A DNA stretch of 62,358 bases, taken from assembly GCA_015654925.1 (NCBI GenBank), contig JAATFX010000131.1, positions 1 through 62,358 of the forward strand. The letters are read 5' to 3'. Positions 53,593 through 62,358 of this stretch are shown here, piece by piece; position 1 is the stretch's first letter, and each line of letters begins with the position of its first letter. This DNA is from Enterobacterales bacterium. Its GTDB lineage: Bacteria; Pseudomonadota; Gammaproteobacteria; Enterobacterales; Enterobacteriaceae. The position numbers were made by a program, and so were the translations under genes. The notes beneath the pieces were generated by a model. The model was not told the origin of the DNA and ran no database searches. It worked only from the letters and a program-made list of their open reading frames with translations.

Positions 53593-54450
53593 ATGTATAT
53601 CGGCTTGCCCCAGTGGCATCATACCGCCTGGGACCGGATTGGCCTGCACAGCCTGGCGGATTACGCCCGGTATTTCAACTGCGTGGAAGGCAATACCACG
53701 CTCTACGCCCTGCCCGATCCGGCCCGCGTGCTGGACTGGCGCGCCATGACGTCGGACAGCTTTCGTTTTTGCTTTAAATTTCCGGCCACCATCAGCCATC
53801 AGGGCGGCCTGCGTGATTTCCGCCAACCCCTGGCGCAATTTTACCAGGTGTTGGAGCCGCTGGCCGGGCGCATCGGCCAATATTGGCTGCAATTGCCGGC
53901 GGCCTTTGGTCCGGCGGATCTGGACGCGCTGTGGGTTTTTCTGGATGCCCTGCCGCCGGATTTCAGTTATGGCGTAGAAGTGCGCCACCCGCTTTTTTTT
54001 ACCAAGGGCGAGGATGAACGCCAGCTTAACCGCGGCTTGCAGGAGCGCGGCGTCAATCGCGTGATACTGGACAGCCGTCCGGTACACCAGCCCTATGGCG
54101 GCGACGGCGCTTATCCCGGCACCGGGGCCGCCGCGCCGGTCAAATCCCCCGCCATGCTGGCCGCGCAGCGGCAAAAACCCCGCGTGCCGGTGCATGCCGT
54201 GCTGACCGCGGACCGGCCGCTGGTGCGCTATATCGGCAATGACGATATGGACGACAGCCTGCGCCTGTTCAAACCCTGGCTGGAAAAACTGGCGTTATGG
54301 CAGCAAAGCCGCACGCCGTTTTTGTTTATCCATACGCCGGATATCGGCTACGCCCCGCGCCTGGCCCAGCATTTATGGCCGTTGCTGGCGGCCAATATAC
54401 CCGGCCTCGGCCCCATGCCGCCCTGGCCGCGGCAGGAAACGCTGTTTTAA
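53593..54450 (+). CDS. yecE: YecE, DUF72 family
   Basis: 285 residues from MYIGLPQWHHTAW; AAAAGG upstream and E. coli YecE both support this start, and the longer frame is discarded. TIM-barrel-like DUF72 protein with FNCVEGNTTLYALPD and VRHPLFF. The biochemical function is unknown. Confidence 0.93.
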   Translation: MYIGLPQWHHTAWDRIGLHSLADYARYFNCVEGNTTLYALPDPARVLDWRAMTSDSFRFCFKFPATISHQGGLRDFRQPLAQFYQVLEPLAGRIGQYWLQLPAAFGPADLDALWVFLDALPPDFSYGVEVRHPLFFTKGEDERQLNRGLQERGVNRVILDSRPVHQPYGGDGAYPGTGAAAPVKSPAMLAAQRQKPRVPVHAVLTADRPLVRYIGNDDMDDSLRLFKPWLEKLALWQQSRTPFLFIHTPDIGYAPRLAQHLWPLLAANIPGLGPMPPWPRQETLF

Positions 54451-54552
54451 CCGTTACAAACCCCCTGTTTTTAAGAGGATAACTAACGACAGCGCGCCGG
54501 AGTCAGGCTATTATTTGGCACGCTGTCCGGCACAAGGGTAATGGAGTGGAAG

Positions 54553-54948
54553 ATGGTTAGTGCGCTTTATGTGGTTTTCGGCGCTATGCTGTTGATAAAA
54601 TTGTCATTGGATGTGGTAAAACTGCGTACGCAATACCGCGTGGCCTATGGGGACGGGGGGTTTTATGAACTCCAGACGGCCATTCGGGTGCACGGCAACG
54701 CGGTGGAATATATTCCCATCGGCCTGGTACTGCTGGTGATTGTGGAAATGAACGGCGCGCCTAACTGGTCCTTGCATTTGTGCGGCTTGATGCTGATGAC
54801 GGGCCGGATCATGCACTCGCTGGGATTGCGTCACCGGGAATTCAAACTGCGCCGCACCGGCATGAGCGCCACCTATAGCGCGCTGATCGTGATGGTGTTG
54901 CTCAATTTATGGTACTTGCCCTGGGAGCTGATTTTCAGTTGGCGTTAA
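54553..54948 (+). CDS. yecN: YecN, MAPEG-family membrane protein
   Basis: 131 residues from MVSALYVVFGAMLL, the same as E. coli YecN; the longer frame adds four. Four membrane helices with the MAPEG motif IRVHGNAVEYIPIGLVLL. Related to glutathione-dependent microsomal enzymes; bacterial role unknown. Confidence 0.93.
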   Translation: MVSALYVVFGAMLLIKLSLDVVKLRTQYRVAYGDGGFYELQTAIRVHGNAVEYIPIGLVLLVIVEMNGAPNWSLHLCGLMLMTGRIMHSLGLRHREFKLRRTGMSATYSALIVMVLLNLWYLPWELIFSWR

Positions 54949-55042
54949 AACGGGGGGTTCGCCGCGCAAAAGGCGGCGGGGCATGATTTGTGCCATCAAT
55001 CTGTTAGAATAGCGACTTTCCCTGAACATTCCCGATATTCTA

Positions 55043-55786
55043 ATGACAAACCACGATAATCTCTTCTCCGCGCCCATAGCCAAATTGGGCGATTGGACCT
55101 TCGACGAACGCGTGGCCGAGGTGTTTCCGGACATGATCCAGCGCTCGGTGCCCGGCTATTCCAGTATTATTTCCATGATTGGCATGCTGGCGGAGCGCTT
55201 TGTCACGCCCGCGTCCCAGGTCTACGATCTGGGTTGCTCCCTCGGCGCCGCCACCCTTTCCATGCGCCGCAATATCACCGCCGAAGGCTGCCGGATCGTG
55301 GCGGTAGATAATTCCGCCGCCATGGTGGCTCGCTGCCGCCGCCACATCGCGGCGTTTCGCGCCGCCACCGACGTAGAGGTGATAGAGGCGGATATCCGCG
55401 ATGTGCCGATAGAAAATGCCTCGCTGGTGGTGCTGAATTTCACGCTGCAATTTTTGGAACCCAGCGATCGCCAAGCCGTGCTTGACCGGGTTTTTGCCGG
55501 TCTTAATCCCGGCGGTGCGGTAGTGTTGTCCGAGAAATTCAGTTTTACCGATCCTGGCATCGGTGAACTGCTGTTTAACATGCACCACGATTTTAAACGC
55601 GCCAACGGTTATAGCGAGCTGGAAATCAGCCAAAAACGCAGCCTGCTGGAAAACGTCATGTTGACCGATACGGTGGAAACCCATAAAGCGCGGCTGCGCC
55701 AAGCCGGTTTCGGTCACGCCGAGGTCTGGTTCCAATGTTTTAATTTCGGCTCGTTGATTGCGCTTAAACCGGGGACGGCGGCATGA
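55043..55786 (+). CDS. cmoA: CmoA, carboxy-SAM synthase
   Basis: 247 residues. SAM-binding motif DLGCSLGAATLSM. It converts SAM and prephenate to carboxy-S-adenosylmethionine, the donor for CmoB. Overlaps cmoB by 4 bases. Confidence 0.97.
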   Translation: MTNHDNLFSAPIAKLGDWTFDERVAEVFPDMIQRSVPGYSSIISMIGMLAERFVTPASQVYDLGCSLGAATLSMRRNITAEGCRIVAVDNSAAMVARCRRHIAAFRAATDVEVIEADIRDVPIENASLVVLNFTLQFLEPSDRQAVLDRVFAGLNPGGAVVLSEKFSFTDPGIGELLFNMHHDFKRANGYSELEISQKRSLLENVMLTDTVETHKARLRQAGFGHAEVWFQCFNFGSLIALKPGTAA

Positions 55787-56754
55787 CCGATTTTGGCGAT
55801 TTTTACCAATTGATAGCCAAAAGTCCGCTCAGCCACTGGCTTGATACGCTGCCCTCGCAGCTAAGCGCATGGCAGCGCGACTCCCTGCACGGCAAATTCA
55901 AACACTGGTTTAACGCGGTTGAACGCCTGCCGCAGTTGACGCCGGCGCGGTTGGAGTTGCTGCATGGGGTAGCGGCCCAGGGCGAGTCACCCCTGCCAGC
56001 GGGACAAAAAGAGGGAATCGAGAGCCTGCTGCGTCAATTAATGCCCTGGCGCAAGGGACCATTCTCGCTTTATGACATTGAGATAGATACCGAATGGCGT
56101 TCAGATTGGAAATGGGAACGCGTCTTGCCGCATATCGATCCGCTGGCGGGAAAAATCATCCTGGATGTGGGCTGCGGCAGCGGTTATCACCTGTGGCGCA
56201 TGGTCGGCGCCGGCGCGCAATTGGCGGTAGGCATCGATCCGATGCAGCTGTTTTTATGCCAGTTCGAAGCGGTGCGAAAACTGCTCGGCGGCGATCGGCG
56301 GGCGCACCTGCTGCCGTTGGGAATTGAACAACTGCCCGAGCTGGCGGCCTTCGACACCGTATTTTCCATGGGTGTGTTGTACCACCGGCGCTCGCCGCTG
56401 GATCATGTGCTGCAGTTGAAAAATCAATTGATCAGCGGGGGCGAACTGGTGCTGGAAACGCTGGTGATTGAAGGCGATGCCCAGCAGGTGCTGGTACCGG
56501 GCGAGCGCTATGCGCAAATGCGCAATGTGTTTTTTATCCCGTCGACCGGGGCGCTGATGCTCTGGCTGGAAAAATGTGGTTTCGAGCAGGTCCGCCTGGC
56601 GGATATGTCGGTCACGACCACCGGCGAACAGCGCCGCACCCCGTGGATGACCAGCGAATCATTGGCTGATTTCCTGCATCCGGACGACCCGCGCCTGACG
56701 GTGGAAGGTTATCCCGCCCCGCTGCGCGCCGTGGTGATTGCCCGCAAGCCCTGA
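55783..56754 (+). CDS. cmoB: CmoB, tRNA U34 carboxymethyltransferase
   Basis: 323 residues. Rossmann methyltransferase fold with DVGCGSGYHLWRMVGAGA and SMGVLYHRRSPLDHV. It transfers the carboxymethyl group to ho5U34 of tRNA, giving cmo5U, which widens wobble reading. ATGA-coupled to cmoA. Confidence 0.97.
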   Translation: MTDFGDFYQLIAKSPLSHWLDTLPSQLSAWQRDSLHGKFKHWFNAVERLPQLTPARLELLHGVAAQGESPLPAGQKEGIESLLRQLMPWRKGPFSLYDIEIDTEWRSDWKWERVLPHIDPLAGKIILDVGCGSGYHLWRMVGAGAQLAVGIDPMQLFLCQFEAVRKLLGGDRRAHLLPLGIEQLPELAAFDTVFSMGVLYHRRSPLDHVLQLKNQLISGGELVLETLVIEGDAQQVLVPGERYAQMRNVFFIPSTGALMLWLEKCGFEQVRLADMSVTTTGEQRRTPWMTSESLADFLHPDDPRLTVEGYPAPLRAVVIARKP

Positions 56755-56762
56755 AATCCGCT

Positions 56763-56796
56763 TAAAAAAAAGCCCCAAGAAAAAGGTTGGGGCTTG
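56763..56796 (-). terminator. Terminator between cmoB and cutC
   Basis: The stem AAGCCCCAA / TTGGGGCTT, with TTTTTTTT following in the leftward sense. It serves cutC and probably cmoB, which converge here. Confidence 0.85.
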
Positions 56797-56847
56797 GTAC
56801 TTGCAAGCATCACGTGGGTTAGTTCGTGTGCGCGGCAAAATCAGTGG

Positions 56848-57606
56848 TCAGGCCGGCCGGTGGGCGGGACTCGGCAGGGTAAGCGCATGCTTCATGGCCG
56901 CCACCATATCGCCGTCCACGCAGTATTGGGTGAACTCATCCGCTTCGCTGTCGATGCTCATGCTGACCCCCGCTTTGCGATAACGCATGCCGGATGGGAC
57001 AACCTGTTTCGCCGAGCTGTGCAATTCACGGATACCGATTTGCTGGAACTTATGCAAATTGGTCAACCTCACGCCAGCGCCTGCCATAATGATTGGACCA
57101 CGACTTTGGTTGGTCAGTTCCCTTAATAATGCTAAACCTATTTCGGCGTTCTGCTGCTGGCCGGAAGTGAGGATGCGGGCCACGCCGAGATCGGTTAATT
57201 GTTTCAAGGCCTGATAGGGGTTAAAGCACATATCGAAGGCCCGATGGAAGGTCACCGCCAGGCCATCGCACTGGCTCATGATGCGCTGCATCCTGGGCAA
57301 ATCGATATGACCTTCCGCGTCCAGCACACCCACCACCACCCCCGGAAAACCCATTTCGCGCACCAGCGCCAAATCGCTCAGAATGGTGTCGAACTCGCTT
57401 TGGTTGTAGCAAAAATCGCCGCCCCTGGGCCGGACTATGGGATGCACCGGCAGCGCCACTTTTTCCCGGACCAGTTTAAGCGTGCCATATGACGGCGTAA
57501 GCCCCCCTTCTTTCGGCGCAGAGCACAGTTCGATCCTGTCTGCGCCCGCCTGCTCCGCAGTCAATGCGCACTCCAGACTATAACAGCAGACTTCCAATTT
57601 AGGCAT
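56848..57606 (-). CDS. cutC: CutC family protein
   Basis: 252 residues, TIM barrel, starting MPKLEVCCYSLECALTAEQA with GADRIELCSAPKEGGLTPSY. Historically linked to copper homeostasis; more recent work in E. coli points to indirect effects. AAGGAG lies upstream of the start. Confidence 0.95.
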   Translation of the reverse strand: MPKLEVCCYSLECALTAEQAGADRIELCSAPKEGGLTPSYGTLKLVREKVALPVHPIVRPRGGDFCYNQSEFDTILSDLALVREMGFPGVVVGVLDAEGHIDLPRMQRIMSQCDGLAVTFHRAFDMCFNPYQALKQLTDLGVARILTSGQQQNAEIGLALLRELTNQSRGPIIMAGAGVRLTNLHKFQQIGIRELHSSAKQVVPSGMRYRKAGVSMSIDSEADEFTQYCVDGDMVAAMKHALTLPSPAHRPA

Positions 57607-57737
57607 TGTATACTCCTTATTTACACCTCAGGATAAGAGGGTTATGCAACCGCGCTTATCCGGGAGTCGGCATTGATCGGCGTTAGCGATAAACGTTTAT
57701 TTATCGTCTTTCTTATATATCACTCAAGGGAAGAACT

Positions 57738-58898
57738 ATGGCATTCAACTTTGACGAAAGTATCGACCGTCGTCACAGCGACAGTTATAAATGGCAAAAG
57801 TATGATGGACAAGACGTTATTCCGCTTTGGGTAGCCGATACCGATTTCCGGTCGCCGCCGTGTATCATCGACGCCTTGCAATCCCGCGTCGCCCACGGCG
57901 TCTTCGGCTACGGCATACCGCCCAAGGAACTCGCCGCGCTGGTGGTCGAACGTATGCGGGAACGTTACCAATGGCATGTTGAACCGGAGTGGCTGGTTTT
58001 TCTACCCGGATTGGTAAGCGGTCTTAATCTGGCGGCGCGCGCGCTGACGCAGCCGGGTGACAGCATTATTATCCCCTCGCCCATATATCCGCCGTTTCGA
58101 TCCGCGGCGCGCAATGCGGGCAGGGAAGAACGCCTGGCCCCCATGCGATTACAAAAAGGGCGCTGGTTGCTGGATTTAACCGGACTGCCGGGAACCCTGG
58201 ACGGGACGGAAAAAATGCTGATGCTATGCAATCCCCACAATCCGGGCGGTACCGTCTACCGGCAAGATGAGCTGGAACAGCAGCTGGATTTTGCCCGGCG
58301 GCACGACCTGTGGGTCTGTTCCGATGAAATCCACTGCGATCTCCTGCTCGAACCGGGCGTCAGGCATATTCCGTTCGCCTCGTTGAACAAGGATGCCGAA
58401 CAGCGGACCATCACGCTGTTGTCGCCGTCCAAAAGCTTTAATATCGCCGGATTGGGGGCATCGCTGGCCATAATTCCCAATCCCCGCCTGCGCATGAGCT
58501 TTGCGGCCCAGCGCAGCGGCATCGTGCCCAGCGTGGATGTCCTGGCGCTGGTGGCCGCCACGGCGGCGTGGCGCGACGGCCAGCCCTGGCTGACGGAGCA
58601 GTTGGAGTATCTGCGCGGCAACCGGGATTGGCTGGCCGCACGCGTCGGCGCGCTGCCCGGATTGCATATGACGGTGCCCGAAGCCACATATTTGGCCTGG
58701 ATAGACGCCAGCGAACTGGGCGTGGACCATCCGCAGCGCTTTTTTGAGCGGGCGGGCGTGGGGCTGTCGGCGGGGGCCGATTTTGGCGCCCCTGGTTTTA
58801 TCCGACTGAACTTCGGTTGTCCCCGCGCCTTGCTGATGCAGGCGGTGGAGCGCATGGAGCGGGCCATCGCTCGCCGCGAACCGGTCCCGCAGGCCTAG
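57738..58898 (+). CDS. PLP-dependent C-S lyase (PatB/MalY-like)
   Basis: 386 residues, fold-type I aminotransferase family. Features are WVADTDFRSPPCIIDAL at the start, the PLP Lys in LSPSKSFNIAGLG, and Asp/Tyr ligands in LWVCSDEIHCDL. PatB/MalY enzymes cleave cystathionine or cysteine conjugates (C-S beta-lyase), and MalY also inhibits MalT. Its stop overlaps the convergent yecM by 4 bases. Inserted between cutC and yecM relative to E. coli. The exact substrate is unknown. Confidence 0.88.
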   Translation: MAFNFDESIDRRHSDSYKWQKYDGQDVIPLWVADTDFRSPPCIIDALQSRVAHGVFGYGIPPKELAALVVERMRERYQWHVEPEWLVFLPGLVSGLNLAARALTQPGDSIIIPSPIYPPFRSAARNAGREERLAPMRLQKGRWLLDLTGLPGTLDGTEKMLMLCNPHNPGGTVYRQDELEQQLDFARRHDLWVCSDEIHCDLLLEPGVRHIPFASLNKDAEQRTITLLSPSKSFNIAGLGASLAIIPNPRLRMSFAAQRSGIVPSVDVLALVAATAAWRDGQPWLTEQLEYLRGNRDWLAARVGALPGLHMTVPEATYLAWIDASELGVDHPQRFFERAGVGLSAGADFGAPGFIRLNFGCPRALLMQAVERMERAIARREPVPQA

Positions 58899-59455
58899 CG
58901 CGCTTCGCTGGCCACGATGGCGCGTAGGCTATGGGGATGGAATTTAATGGTAACCTGGCCGTCGGTCACCGCAAGCGTAGGATTGGGCAGGCGTTCACGA
59001 ATGTCCCGGGGCGCGCTGTGGCGGATGCTGATATCCGGCGCCGCCAGCGCCGCATCGGCCAATAGCGCCAGAGCCGCGCGCGGCAAGTCCTCCGCCGGCA
59101 CCGGCAGGACGATTTCGATATGCTCCCAGCCTTCATGGGGGTAGCGGCGCTGCCCCGGCCAGGGTAATTCCACGCAGTCAATGCGCACCGGCCCCAGCGC
59201 CAGGGGCTGATGCAATTCGAATAGCGCGATGTTGCGCCCGTTGAATTCGCTGTTTTTCAGGCAGCGCCCGCATTGCCGCCAGCCGTCGAACCAGCGCTGC
59301 GCCGTGGCATCCTGGCGGCAACGCAGCGCGATATGATCAATGTTATAAATATGTAACGGAAGTCCGAGCCGGTCGGCCAACGCCGATAGGCGCTGTTCAA
59401 AGCGGGCTAAATCCTCAACCAGATCCGTTAATTGCGATATGGCATTCCAAATCAT
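58895..59455 (-). CDS. yecM: YecM, VOC-superfamily protein
   Basis: 186 residues from MIWNAISQLTDL, preceded by AGGAATTTTCCC and aligned with the E. coli YecM start; a longer frame would add eight residues. Contains HIALRCRQDATAQRWFDGWR and CVELPWPGQRRYPHEGWEHI typical of YecM. Possible metal-binding enzyme; function unknown. Confidence 0.93.
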   Translation of the reverse strand: MIWNAISQLTDLVEDLARFEQRLSALADRLGLPLHIYNIDHIALRCRQDATAQRWFDGWRQCGRCLKNSEFNGRNIALFELHQPLALGPVRIDCVELPWPGQRRYPHEGWEHIEIVLPVPAEDLPRAALALLADAALAAPDISIRHSAPRDIRERLPNPTLAVTDGQVTIKFHPHSLRAIVASEAR

Positions 59456-59740
59456 GGGAAAATTCCTAATAATTGTCATACATAAAAATAAAAAAGCGCG
59501 GATAATTTATTTGATTACATTTTTCGTTTTTTATTTGCATAATCTTAATGATTATTGACATATTGTTTTAATTCCACCGAGCAACTATCAATAGCAAACA
59601 ATGGCAAAAAGACGATTGCCGCATTGCGCGACGGCAATGGACATTTAATGCTAAGTATAATCTTAAAGCTCATCGGGTGGATTGTATATGCCAAGGAAAT
59701 ACGTTATTTTCGCAATATATTATAATGTGAGTACATAATT

Positions 59741-59860
59741 ATGCTGTTATTAATATTATGCCTAATACTCGTTGTTGTAGCGATATTTTCAATTATACAG
59801 CACCTGCGCACCCGCAATCGCAATCAGCTGGGCGCATCCCGTAAATCTCGTAATCGATAG
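59741..59860 (+). CDS. Possible 39-residue membrane peptide
   Basis: MLLLILCLILVVVAIFSIIQ, then a basic tail HLRTRNRNQLGASRKSRNR. A single membrane helix with positive residues inside looks like a real small membrane protein. The ribosome site is weak (GTGAG). In the gap between yecM and argS. Confidence 0.45.
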   Translation: MLLLILCLILVVVAIFSIIQHLRTRNRNQLGASRKSRNR

Positions 59861-60105
59861 CTTAATCCCTTTCTTTTACGGATATCCCCCGCCCTCTCCT
59901 TCTCCCCAACACTGCGATTACTTAGTCCTGAGCGCGGTCGGCCGTACTGACTCGCGGCGCTGATTATGGTATAAGCGTTGTTTCTTTTACTTTACGGTTC
60001 GCATCCACGCCCTGTGCGCAGCGGCGGGGAGCGGTCGTTTTATCGGGTTGCCGGAAGCATGGAGCGGCGCTCCTCGCTTCCGACGTGAGTAAGAAAGGTA
60101 ATACG

Positions 60106-61836
60106 GTGAATATTCAGGCACTTCTTTCAGACAAAGTCAGTCAAGCGTTAACTGCGGCCGGGGCGCCCGCCGCCAGCGAAGCGCAGGTGCGCCAATCGGC
60201 CAAGGCGCAGTTCGGCGATTACCAGGCCAACGGCGTGATGGCCATCGCCAAACAGCTCGGCATGCCGCCGCGGAAATTGGCGGAACAGGTGGTTTCGCTG
60301 CTGGCGCTGGACGGTATTGCGGAAAAAATCGAAATCGCCGGCCCCGGTTTCATCAATATTTTTCTTGACCGGCAATGGCTGGCGGCACAAATTGAGACCG
60401 CGCTGGCCGCCCCGCACCTCAATATTACCCCGGTAACGCCCCAGACCATCGTAGTGGATTATTCCGCGCCCAACGTGGCCAAAGAAATGCACGTGGGCCA
60501 TTTGCGTTCCACCATCATCGGCGATGCGGCGGTACGTACCCTGGAATTCCTCGGCCATAAGGTAATTCGCGCCAATCATGTGGGCGATTGGGGCACGCAG
60601 TTCGGGATGCTGATTGCTTATCTGGAAAAAATCCAGTCCCGGGGCGAACCGGAAATGCAGTTATCCAGCCTGGAAGAATTTTATCGCGCAGCGAAAAAAA
60701 CCTATGATGAAGACGCCGATTTCGCCGAGCGCGCCCGGAGTTATGTCGTCAAGCTGCAGGCGGGCGATGATTATTGCCGCCGCATGTGGCGCAAGCTGGT
60801 GGATATCACCATGGCGCAAAACCAGCAGGTATATGACCGCCTGAACGTGACGCTGACCCGCCAGGATGTCATGGGCGAGAGCCTGTATAACGACATGCTG
60901 CCGGGCATCGTCGCCGACCTGAAGGCCAAAGGACTGGCGGTGGAAAGCGACGGGGCCACGGTGGTGTATCTGGAGGAATTCAGGACCAAGGAAGACGAGC
61001 CGATGGGGGTTATCATCCAAAAAAAGGATGGCGCCTACCTCTACACCACCACCGATATCGCCTGCGCCAAATACCGTTATGAGACCCTGAAGGCGGATCG
61101 GGTGCTCTATTATATCGATTCCCGCCAACACCAGCATCTGATGCAGGCCTGGGCCATCGTGCGTAAAGCCGGTTATGTGCCGGAGTCCGTGCCGCTGGAA
61201 CATCATATGTTCGGCATGATGCTCGGCAAGGATGGCAAGCCGTTCAAAACCCGCGCCGGCGGTACGATTAAACTATCCGACCTGCTGGATGAAGCGCTTG
61301 AACGCGCCCGCGTCCTGATCGCCGGGAAAAATCCGGATATGTCGACGCAGGAACTGGAAACGCTGGCGCAGGTAGTCGGTATCGGCGCGGTAAAATATGC
61401 CGATCTCTCCAAAAGCCGCACTACCGACTACATCTTTGACTGGGATAATATGCTGGCCTTCGAAGGCAATACCGCGCCTTACATGCAATATGCCTATACC
61501 CGGGTGGCGTCGGTGTTCAAGCGCAGCGGCCTGAACGAAGGGCAACTGACCTCGCCGGTCATGCTTGAAGCCGAGCAGGAAACCCGGCTGGCGGCGCGCC
61601 TGCTGCAATTTGAAGAAGCGGTCACCGTGCTGGCCCGCGACGGCACGCCCCATGTCATGTGCGCTTATCTTTACGATCTGGCGGGGCTGTTCTCCAGCTT
61701 CTATGAACACTGTCCGATCCTTAATGCCGATAATAACGGCATTCTGCAAAGCCGCCTGAAGCTGGCATTGCTGACGTCCAGGACCCTCAAGCAGGGTTTG
61801 GGGCTGCTGGGCATTCAAACGGTGGAACGGATGTAA
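60106..61836 (+). CDS. argS: ArgS, arginyl-tRNA synthetase
   Basis: 576 residues from a GTG start (VNIQALLSDK) preceded by AAGAAAGG; the in-frame ATG seven codons earlier is unconserved, and E. coli argS also starts with GTG. HIGH motif HVGH at 129-132 within APNVAKEMHVGHLRST; the KMSK-like loop is in GKDGKPFKTRAGGT. Class Ia synthetase that needs tRNA for arginine activation. Confidence 0.98.
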   Translation: MNIQALLSDKVSQALTAAGAPAASEAQVRQSAKAQFGDYQANGVMAIAKQLGMPPRKLAEQVVSLLALDGIAEKIEIAGPGFINIFLDRQWLAAQIETALAAPHLNITPVTPQTIVVDYSAPNVAKEMHVGHLRSTIIGDAAVRTLEFLGHKVIRANHVGDWGTQFGMLIAYLEKIQSRGEPEMQLSSLEEFYRAAKKTYDEDADFAERARSYVVKLQAGDDYCRRMWRKLVDITMAQNQQVYDRLNVTLTRQDVMGESLYNDMLPGIVADLKAKGLAVESDGATVVYLEEFRTKEDEPMGVIIQKKDGAYLYTTTDIACAKYRYETLKADRVLYYIDSRQHQHLMQAWAIVRKAGYVPESVPLEHHMFGMMLGKDGKPFKTRAGGTIKLSDLLDEALERARVLIAGKNPDMSTQELETLAQVVGIGAVKYADLSKSRTTDYIFDWDNMLAFEGNTAPYMQYAYTRVASVFKRSGLNEGQLTSPVMLEAEQETRLAARLLQFEEAVTVLARDGTPHVMCAYLYDLAGLFSSFYEHCPILNADNNGILQSRLKLALLTSRTLKQGLGLLGIQTVERM

Positions 61837-61857
61837 CTGCGTTCGTACCGGACTGAC

Positions 61858-61893
61858 AACCGCGCCACGGCTCCGGGCCGCGCGCGGTTTTTT
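61858..61893 (+). terminator. Terminator of argS
   Basis: The stem AACCGCGC / GCGCGGTT with a GC-rich loop is followed by TTTTTT. Confidence 0.85.
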
Positions 61894-61920
61894 TTCGCCG
61901 TTAACCGGGAGACGCCCCGG

Positions 61921-62358
61921 TCAGCGCAGCAGCTGGCGCAGTCCCAGCAGCATAATCACCGCGCCGCAGCAGCGATCCACCCAGCGTTTAGCCCGCCGAT
62001 ACAGCACGGCAACGCGTTTTAGCGACAGGCATAATGCCACGGCCCCGTACCAGGACGTCGCCATTACGCCCACTACCGCCAGCATGGCTAAAAAGGTCGG
62101 CCAGGCGACATGGGCCGGCGCCGCAGAGGAAAACACCGCCGCATAAAAGGCGATGGACTTGGGGTTGGCGATATTGGTGGCGAACCCTTGCAGGAAGGAA
62201 TGGCGGAATCCGCGGTCAGCCGCGATGCCCGTTGCCGGCGCAGCGCGATGGGAACGCCGAATCAGACGGAGGCCAAAGGCCATAAGATAAATAACGGCGT
62301 AAATGAGACGGAATTAACCGAGTTGGTAACCCATCTGGCGTTTTACGCCGGCTGGCCG
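61921..62358 (-). pseudogene. LysE/RhtB-type exporter, probably disrupted, cut by window edge
   Basis: The 120 codons from ATG 62283 encode the C-terminal half of a LysE-family amino-acid exporter: HSFLQGFATNIANPKSIAFY is the family's conserved middle motif, and three more hydrophobic segments follow. The reading frame continues upstream into FRLIYAVIYL, also part of the protein, but is broken by TAA at 62314-62316. The intact family is about 200 residues, so the first helices are separated from the rest. The window ends before the true start. Confidence 0.7.

Overview
The window looks like the chromosome of a Sodalis-like or Pectobacteriaceae-like member of the Enterobacterales. The basis is gene order: it follows the Escherichia coli stretch yebO-mgrB-kdgR-yebQ-htpX-prc-proQ-msrC-letA-letB-yebV-yebW, then sdsR-yebY-yebZ-yobA-holE-exoX-ptrB-yebE-yebF-purT-eda-zwf-hexR-pykA-lpxM-mepM-znuACB-ruvBAC-yebC-nudB-aspS-yecD-yecE-yecN-cmoA-cmoB-cutC-yecM-argS. 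The proteins are clearly homologous to, but diverged from, those of E. coli. No 16S gene or other taxonomic marker is present, so the genus is inference.

Layout. 1-2.8 kb: a metallo-beta-lactamase-fold gene, yebO and the PhoQ feedback inhibitor mgrB, after 770 bases with no recognisable gene. 2.8-14.7 kb: kdgR, an MFS exporter, protein-quality genes (htpX, prc), proQ, msrC, the lipid-transport pair letA-letB, yebV and yebW. 14.8-25.1 kb: an accessory region, AT-rich in places, where E. coli has pphA. It holds a predicted ADP-ribosyltransferase, a cysteine-exporter homologue, phage terminase, spanin and integrase fragments, an IS3-family fragment, an AI-2E-family transporter and several very small membrane proteins. 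It ends exactly in the terminator of the small RNA SdsR. Part of that terminator is duplicated 5.7 kb away, as expected for an attL/attR pair. 25.2-51.1 kb: core metabolism and DNA repair. 51.1-53.3 kb: an inserted ATPase plus HNH-nuclease pair resembling the Septu (PtuA/PtuB) anti-phage system, between yecD and yecE. 53.6-62.3 kb: the tRNA wobble-modification genes cmoA/cmoB, cutC, a PLP C-S lyase, yecM, argS and a broken LysE-type exporter cut by the window edge.

How the genes work together. kdgR, eda, zwf, hexR and pykA form a sugar-acid and central-carbon module. There is a HexR-type palindrome in front of zwf, but no edd between zwf and eda. znuA and znuCB diverge around a Zur-type box. 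purT carries a PurR operator overlapping its promoter. mgrB has a PhoP-box-like site correctly spaced from its -10. proQ-prc, ruvA-ruvB, cmoA-cmoB, yobA-yebZ-yebY and znuC-znuB are tightly packed operons.

Most notable: the putative ADP-ribosyltransferase with complete R / S-x-S / E-x-E signatures; the Septu-like pair; the prophage remnant anchored in the SdsR terminator; and a YebF whose domain is preceded by a roughly 110-residue Pro/Ala/Lys-rich linker.
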